Shown piece by piece: positions 56,934-64,000 of a stretch of DNA of 64,000 nt. The stretch covers positions 712,105 to 776,104 of the forward strand of contig SCFE01000035.1 of NCBI GenBank assembly GCA_004352715.1, read 5' to 3'. Positions within the stretch are counted from its first letter, which is position 1; each line of letters begins with the position of its first letter. The translations under genes and the position numbers were made by a program. Under the pieces are notes generated by a model. It did not search any database and was not told where the DNA came from. It saw only the letters and a program-made list of their open reading frames with translations. This DNA is from Hofstenia miamia. Lineage: Eukaryota; Xenacoelomorpha; Acoela.

Positions 56934-59900
56934 TTGAAATTCTAAAAAGTTTTAGCAAATTCTGAATAAACTATCTTTGTTCCTTCAACATTCAGGTTCA
57001 TTGTTATAAACAAAATCCAATCGTACTGTACTTATTCGAAGCATTAAGCAATTGATAAGGCAAGAACATAAGGCTGTCCGATTAATTGGTTGATATAGCA
57101 TTTAGTAATTGATAATCGATTAATACCGTTGGCAAATTCGATTTAATTATCAATTAGCAATTATTGTCGAAATTTCTTGCAATACTAAGACTTCAAAAGT
57201 GTAGGGTTTGTTTTGTTTAAACCAACCGCGTTTTGCAACACATTCAAGAGAATATACTTGATCTAAACCTGAAAGCTAAACTTAAACGCATAAATTTAAG
57301 AGGTTTTAGTTGTATTGTATTCACCGATGAAAACAACATATCTCTTTTTTGAAAATAAAACGTTTAAAAAAAAAGTTTTTAGCTAAAAATATCCGGCAAA
57401 ATAATTGATTGGCTCTAAAAATCCACTGAATATTCAAAATAAAAAATTATCAAAAGTACAAATTGACTAGATTGAGCATTAAACGGTGAACATAAAATAA
57501 ACTCTTAAAGAGGTGATATCACTAAAACAAGCACACATGATCAATTAACGGTGATCTTATAAAACGCGTCTCTAGCCATTAATTGTAACGCGCAGTAAGA
57601 CATGAAACGTTTAATAAGACAGGTAGCCAAAATCAACGAACCACTAATACGAATAAGGAGTACTTAAATAAAATTACAAACTTCACTAAAATCTTGCTAC
57701 ATTCGAATCTTGTACTAACTAAAACTAGAAATAAACAAAATCTTAAGAAGGCAAACTTTGCAAAACCAGTTGGTGGTTTTAATGAGCAAAAATTTCTCTT
57801 TTATAATTAAAAATATAGAACAATGAACAATAATACTCAAAGATGGGTAAAATTATGAATTAAATGGGCTTATATACATGTAATTCCAAGAAGAAAACTA
57901 CAGATGTTCATACTTAGAGTTACTACATCAAAACAATGTTCGTGACAGCTATTTGGAAGTTCTTAATATTTACAATCAATAATGAGTACAAACTTTATAT
58001 CTTCCCAAATTTGACCATTTTTTTTGTGCCAAAATGTGTTCCTATTATAATTCGTGTCCTCATAATTACTTTTTTGAAAAATTACATTCAATAAACGCGC
58101 ATTTAATATACATAAAAATTTAAATTGAAGTTTAGAGAGATAGTCGTACGTTTGCATACAATAGGAATTTAGGTCAAAATGATCTTAACATAGCATTCTG
58201 TATCAAATTGGTTTCCTAAATATTGAAAAGTTTGACAAACTTTTAAATTTTGATTTATTAAGAAAAGAAAACATTTTTAATAAAACTTTATGTTTGAAAC
58301 TTTTATAATGAAGTAATCAAGATTAAATACTGTGAAAATGTGTTTTTAAAGCAGATTTGTTTGCTTAAAATCAATTAATGCAAATAAAAAGTACTATTTT
58401 TCGAACTTCTTTAATTTTTAATAAATTACTTTTTTTGTTATGCCAGCTGACATCATTTTGTTTTTATAAAGAAGAGATGGATTTTGGAATCCTAAATGCT
58501 AAGTGGACAGTAAGTTAAATATTGAGTTTGACCATAGTAATCCACATTTGGAATGCGTTTCTTCTTCAATAGAATTTTCGTTTTTGACAGTCGCAACAAA
58601 CTACATCCCAAAAAGCAAACTTGCATTTTGTTGGAGGACGTTAGAAAAATGGAAACTTCTGATGCAACTATTTTCAATAAAATAACCATGTCTTGGAGAA
58701 AACCAATTTTTTCTTCTGATTGCCTTAATTAGTTCCCAAATGTGCACTATTTTTTAATATTTTTGTACTTATGCAACTATTTGAACTTAGAAAATCCTTT
58801 ATTCCGCTCTGCAAGTAAAGTTTACAGTATTTCGACAACAATTTTTTGTTGTAGCATACGATAAACTAGTGACTAAGATCGGGGTAGAGTTTATAATTTT
58901 TTAATACATACACAAACATTTTTTATACTGTTTATTTGCTTAAATACAGTTGCCAGTATTAGCGGTTATTTGTAAAGTTTAGCACATGTGGCAGTCCAGT
59001 CGTGCATAACTATTAACAAAAACAACCAATGAAGTGCAATAGGATAAACAAATTCACGCTGCTATATTTGACGCAAGCCTTGAGAAATTTTCAAAAGAGC
59101 AATAAGCATTAGGGTGAAAAAAATTACAAAAGCCATGTTTAAAGCAGTGATTAAATCACACCAACATTGTCACAGACTGAAGGTAAGGTAGCGAATTTTC
59201 AGAGGAAAAGGGGTCAAACCCTCCCTGCAATTGGGGATAATCTTAAAAATACCTGTATCCCTAAGCTTAAGCTAATATTAACCTATGGGAAAATTGAAAC
59301 CAACACACAATAATAAATGAATATTTGATACATTGTTATTTTCGTTATAATATTTGATTAAATTTAAGCATTTCCAAATATATCTCATGTAGGAAGGACA
59401 CACTAGTTAATTTTTTCTTGCATATGCCTATCATGAAAGTTTTTCGAAAAATATGTAAACGCAATTTGGCCCATGACACTCCTACCCCTCCAAAACAACT
59501 AGGGCACAACCTTTGTAGAAGATTATTTAACGAATGTAGGTTAATTTTTCAAAGTTAGTAAAACAAAGCGTAAATAGAGATCAAACGAATCAGGATAGAA
59601 TATAGCAATCCTATATGGCTTTAAACTACAACTAAATTTCACAAAATTTTCAATTGGCACAAATAACGCAATTCTAGGAAACCGGCTGCGCTCGTAAGAT
59701 TCAATTGAGTTCACAATATAGAGATGACTAAGTGCACTCTAATCGTAAGTTAATTACCTAAACTTATGAATAAATTTCCGGTGGCCTTCTATAATTCTTA
59801 AAACAATTGTGTGGCAACTGCTATAAAATATAGAAATGGGAAAAAGGCCATTTACAAAATTAAAAATTAAATACACAATGAGAAGGTACCCACAAAATGA

Positions 59901-60425
59901 TTTGAACGTAGTGTCAAATAACGCTGAGGAAGTCTATGAATTGAAATTAAACAGATCGAGGTGAATGAGTCATGGTTAATAAATATTTATGAATTATTTT
60001 TGCCTCGGAGAGTGCAGAGTGATAAATTTAAAGAATTACTTTTTAATACTTCTGCTCTGCTGCCTGTTCACACCATCAGGATTACAACAATTAAATAACT
60101 GTTGGTTTTAGAAATTTAAAATTAACCACAATTAAAAATTCTTTCAGCACCATATTAAGAAGTTTAAACTAAATTACTAAAACACAAATGGAGACAACCG
60201 AAACTAATGGTGGAAGCCGATTGGGCTAACTAGCTCCCCGTGTGTTACGAGCAGGGTCGGGGCAAAAATATTCATACGGCTGTTGGCCAAAAATAATTCA
60301 ACTGCGCCTAAAATATGGACAATAAATTTTACTTAATTTTGTAAAACTATATTTGAAATAACTTCCATGAATATTATTAGTTTTTTGTTGATTATATTAA
60401 ACAAATTATTGCATAATATTGATTT
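56934..60425. other. AT-rich sequence upstream of coq3, nothing recognised
   Basis: It should contain the coq3 promoter, but no defined motif was identified. 57070-57180 is rich in ATCGATTAAT-like sequence resembling a MITE scrap, without definable ends. Confidence 0.45.
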
Positions 60426-60679
60426 TCCACACACTTTATTTTTTAGTTTTTTGCTAGTGCTTTAACTAACAGACTAAATATTGGGTTAAAACTTACAAGT
60501 ATAAGGTTAGAATTAGAATACGTGAGATGCAGACACCCATTTTTTTGAAAAATCCACACACTTTATTTTTTAGTTTTTTGCTAGTGCTTTAACTAACAGA
60601 CTAAATATTGGGTTAAAACTTACAAGTATAAGGTTAGAATTAGAATACGTGAGATGCAGACACCCATTTTTTTGAAAAA
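60426..60679. repeat. Exact two-copy tandem duplication, period 127
   Basis: 60426-60552 and 60553-60679 are identical as read, each starting TCCACACACTTTATTTTTTA. It has no coding content. Confidence 0.95.
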
Positions 60680-62120
60680 TCTATGAGCTGCGACCAGCGC
60701 CAAATAATAACCGATCGCTTCAAACTCAACCTGAACGATAGCAAATTGCAAAATGAGGGTCTTATGAACGCTTGATAATCCTTAATAATCTATATTCTGC
60801 AACCAATGTTTTCTGTCTTTAAAAAAACTAATTCGAGATGTAATGAACACTAGACTATTTAAAAGATTCTGGTGAAAATACATTATAATTATACATGCAA
60901 TATAGTTCAAATTAATATATCAACTGCCCAACTTAAAACTCTTTTAAAAATAGACAGCACCAACTGCACTGCAGAGGCCACCGAAACAAAAATTCAATTT
61001 TAAGTGCATCTAAATTTTCATTTACGTAAAAATGAAAGAAATATTGCTATATAAATATAATACAATTATGTTATTGTTTGTTCAAAATAACTGCAACCTA
61101 TGATATATAAAAGTAATATGTACGGAACTTTATAATATAACATTTTACTATATATATACATACATACATGCATAGTACTCGCGATTTGCTGCTTTTTAAA
61201 ATATCCTATTCAAAATATTTATAATTCACCTTTTGATAAGGATGCTGCATTATTTTTGGAGTTTTTAAATACTGTTCGTAAAATTATGTACGTCGGTGTT
61301 TTATACAACTAATTGTCTACACTGAGTATCATTTTGAGGGTTCTAAGTCTATTCTGTCCCGTCTCTTTAGCCCCTAAACAAAAACGCACGTAGTGTTAGT
61401 GGCATGCACTAAATATTGGTAAGCTTATCAAATTTCATTTTTCTTTTAATATACGAAAAAAAACGCAAGTTTGCTACTTTTTCTGATGAAAATCGTTCTT
61501 GAAAGCGTGAATAGGTGAATACCAACATTATTTTCAAAAAAATTCAGCACGAATTTTAAAAAATAACATTTAAAAAACCATACACAATTCAAGTTTAAAA
61601 CATGAATAATTTAGAGTGGAAAAGAAAGAAGAGACTCTCTTCTATTACATGGTGCATTTAGATTGAGCATAACATTAATAGTTTTTAAGATATAAGCGTT
61701 TAAAAAAATGTTATATGATCTTGAAAATTTTTCCAATGGGCCTGAAAATTTTGAACTATTTCAAAGCAATCCAAACTTGCACACCGACTTTCCTTAAATT
61801 ATATATATATATATATATATAAACAGAAAATTGTTAAGAAAGTGTTTGGTTCCCATCAGTAACTGCATTCAACAAGAATTACTGTCAGCCAATAAAATTC
61901 AAGAATGACTAAATGAATATAGCAGAATGCTAATTTGCATTAAATATATTTCACTTGTTGTTGGCAGATGGAATATTGATCTACTGCCGTCGTTCAATTC
62001 TATATTTTTACAAAAGCTAAGAATAATGTTAGCGTAAATTAAATTCAAAGCAAACTTATCACAGCCAGGAATTCACAAGCATCTTGATTGCAAACTGTTT
62101 GTCGCTGATTTCATTTGTGG
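60680..62120. other. AT-rich sequence with one TA microsatellite
   Basis: A (AT)n tract lies at 61800-61821. No gene is recognised. Confidence 0.5.
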
Positions 62121-62344
62121 ATGCAGAAAAACAAGTTTTTCGAGAAACATCTTGTGAAGTTAATCAAGCAGTCAGTTAATTCGCCTGATTTAAGTCAGTA
62201 CGACCACTGGCTAAATCAAACGCTAAAGACAGAAACTAGAAAAACTGTCTATGAAGATGTGGATGCAGTTAGAGAATCGTGCTGACAGTTTATGCTGAAC
62301 CTCTCAAAACAATAATTCATTGATGAGCTTGCTAACTTCAGAAA
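62121..62344 (+). pseudogene. Mariner transposase C-terminal fragment
   Basis: A single plus-strand frame with two stops reads KQSVNSPDLSQYDHWLNQTL, then RKTVYEDVDAVRESC, QFMLNLSKQ and FIDELANF. This follows the mariner pattern S-P-D-L-x-x-x-D (third catalytic Asp) through the F-E-D-V-E segment to the final helix. The first two Asp motifs are absent. Confidence 0.55.
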
Positions 62345-62697
62345 TTACTTTTGTCATCTAGTATTTATAAGTACGAATCGAAGGTATCATTATTTGAAAG
62401 CCAAAAATTTCATACTCACAGAACTTAAGAACGCTACAATGAGTGAAGAACACAGTAAAAATAATGTTACTATAAAATCACAAAACAACGAAAATTTACC
62501 AACATCTCAGTTGTTAGATTTTCAGAAATCTCTGAATTAATATTTTAAGCCTCAACTTGATTCTTAACTCATTCTTAAATTTTGAGTACTCTGAGTCTTG
62601 TGATTCTTAAAAAAATTCTTATAAAAAAGTAAGAATTTATCTTTTTTGTCTGTGTACTTGCTAGTTGTAATAGATTTCTAAGGAATTTTCGGTCATG

Positions 62698-62717
62698 TTA
62701 TATATATATATATATAT
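62698..62717. repeat. (TA)n tract at gap edge
   Basis: TA tract running into the N gap. Confidence 0.9.
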
Positions 62718-63250
62718 NNNNNNNNNNNNNNNNNNNNNNNNNNNNNNNNNNNNNNNNNNNNNNNNNNNNNNNNNNNNNNNNNNNNNNNNNNNNNNNNNNN
62801 NNNNNNNNNNNNNNNNNNNNNNNNNNNNNNNNNNNNNNNNNNNNNNNNNNNNNNNNNNNNNNNNNNNNNNNNNNNNNNNNNNNNNNNNNNNNNNNNNNNN
62901 NNNNNNNNNNNNNNNNNNNNNNNNNNNNNNNNNNNNNNNNNNNNNNNNNNNNNNNNNNNNNNNNNNNNNNNNNNNNNNNNNNNNNNNNNNNNNNNNNNNN
63001 NNNNNNNNNNNNNNNNNNNNNNNNNNNNNNNNNNNNNNNNNNNNNNNNNNNNNNNNNNNNNNNNNNNNNNNNNNNNNNNNNNNNNNNNNNNNNNNNNNNN
63101 NNNNNNNNNNNNNNNNNNNNNNNNNNNNNNNNNNNNNNNNNNNNNNNNNNNNNNNNNNNNNNNNNNNNNNNNNNNNNNNNNNNNNNNNNNNNNNNNNNNN
63201 NNNNNNNNNNNNNNNNNNNNNNNNNNNNNNNNNNNNNNNNNNNNNNNNNN
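62718..63250. other. Assembly gap, 533 N
   Basis: N run bounded on both sides by TA repeats, so the assembly probably broke on the microsatellite. Confidence 0.95.
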
Positions 63251-63270
63251 TATATATATATATATATATA
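63251..63270. repeat. (TA)n tract at gap edge
   Basis: TA tract leaving the N gap. Confidence 0.9.
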
Positions 63271-63964
63271 TTATCAATGAGTAGGTAAGGCGTTGTGCAC
63301 GTTGAAGATCTTTCCAGGTCCATTTTTTCGGAAATAAACAATCTTCAATAACTGATAAAAATGTTTTGTTGGTAAAAATTAAAATTTTTATAGAGTCGCT
63401 TTGTTCTTTTCCAATTATAAAGAAGACTGAATGCAAAAATGTTGTAAGACAATAACCATCACTGGGAAATCTCATTTTTGGCGAAATGACAAAATGTATC
63501 AACTGTAGCTGAATTATGCTCCAATGTGATATTTGTTATTAACTTTAAATAGCAAATTAAGTTTGCCTATTGTACTAAGAGATTATATTTTAATGACACA
63601 ATACCCACATAGCCTATTTGCCCACCCAACCACATCTAAACTTGCAGTTGTACCCACTTCCACCAATAATCCTGAATTAATTGAAATTTAGTTAAAATAC
63701 ATGTGAAATGACTCATTTAATATATATCATTTCAGTAAGAACCATATCTAATAAAGTTATGTTATTCCTATAGTCGCTTTGTTGTATTTTTAACATTATA
63801 TAGCGATTTTATGATGCTAAATTGCGCATACTTTTAACAGTGTAAACTAATTTCGAGGAAAAACCATTTCGAAATGAACTTGTAAAACGCCAGAGTCGAT
63901 CTATTCAAGGTCAGAGTCGTTTTGTTCTACTACTTTGAAATCACGCTAAACAAACCCATTCACT

Positions 63965-63966
<2 letters not shown>
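63271..63966. other. AT-rich sequence, nothing recognised
   Basis: No supported feature. Confidence 0.5.

Positions 63967-63998
<32 letters not shown>
63967..63998. repeat. (TA)n microsatellite at window end
   Basis: TA tract reaching the end of the window. Confidence 0.9.

Positions 63999-64000
<2 letters not shown>

Noticed and set aside
62661-63502. Long frames around the 533-N gap
   Set aside because: Composed of TA repeat (Ile-Tyr) and N codons.

Overview
This is nuclear DNA from an animal, almost certainly an invertebrate. It is very AT-rich, genes are sparse and split by GT-AG introns, and most recognisable coding sequence is decayed transposons. There are many (TA)n microsatellites and no bacterial-style gene packing. 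The phylum cannot be fixed from this window. The assembly is a draft: seven multi-base N gaps (two exactly 1000 N) and four single-N joins at 11373, 11903, 29818 and 45860.

Three host-type genes can be supported. (1) A coq3 gene (ubiquinone O-methyltransferase) on the minus strand, in four exons from 56933 down to 31733. It has a 20.3-kb first intron, a 42-nt second intron and a 4.1-kb third intron. Splice phases agree at every junction and give a 253-residue protein. (2) A one-exon GFA/CENP-V-like zinc protein at 21537-22013 (+). (3) A SOX-like HMG-box reading frame at 13962-14393 (-), possibly incomplete at its N-terminus. A fragmentary ORF of unknown family lies at 11374-12432 (-).

Layout: 1-9 kb holds a broken hAT element and a mariner-type tail. 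9.0-9.9 kb is a ~140-bp tandem array. 11.4-12.4 kb is the unknown ORF. 14-18 kb has the HMG box, a pair of dispersed repeats and an L1-like reverse transcriptase fossil. 19-20 kb is a duplicated block around a gap. 21.5 kb is the CENP-V-like gene. 23.2-24.5 kb is a Tc1-like element with both ends. 26.6 and 29-30.3 kb are LINE C-terminal pieces. 30.9-31.4 kb is a MITE between TA tracts. 31.7-56.9 kb is coq3. Its introns hold a foldback element, a decayed repeat ORF, a DD41D-type mariner plus a deleted copy, a decayed Tc1 element with diverged ends, two Jockey/CR1-type LINE fossils, a Penelope-type GIY-YIG remnant and an L1-type LINE tail. 55.6-56.1 kb (inside intron positions just downstream of exon 1) is a mariner deletion derivative. 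57-64 kb is mostly featureless, with a 127-bp tandem duplication and a mariner fragment.

Apart from coq3, which is one gene spread over 25 kb, nothing suggests a functional cluster. I saw no CRISPR array, operon, tRNA or rRNA. The points most worth a second look are the extreme coq3 intron sizes, the truncated HMG-box ORF with a TATA/CCAAT-like upstream, the repeat pair with a conserved acidic reading frame, and the clear assembly artefacts at single-N joins.
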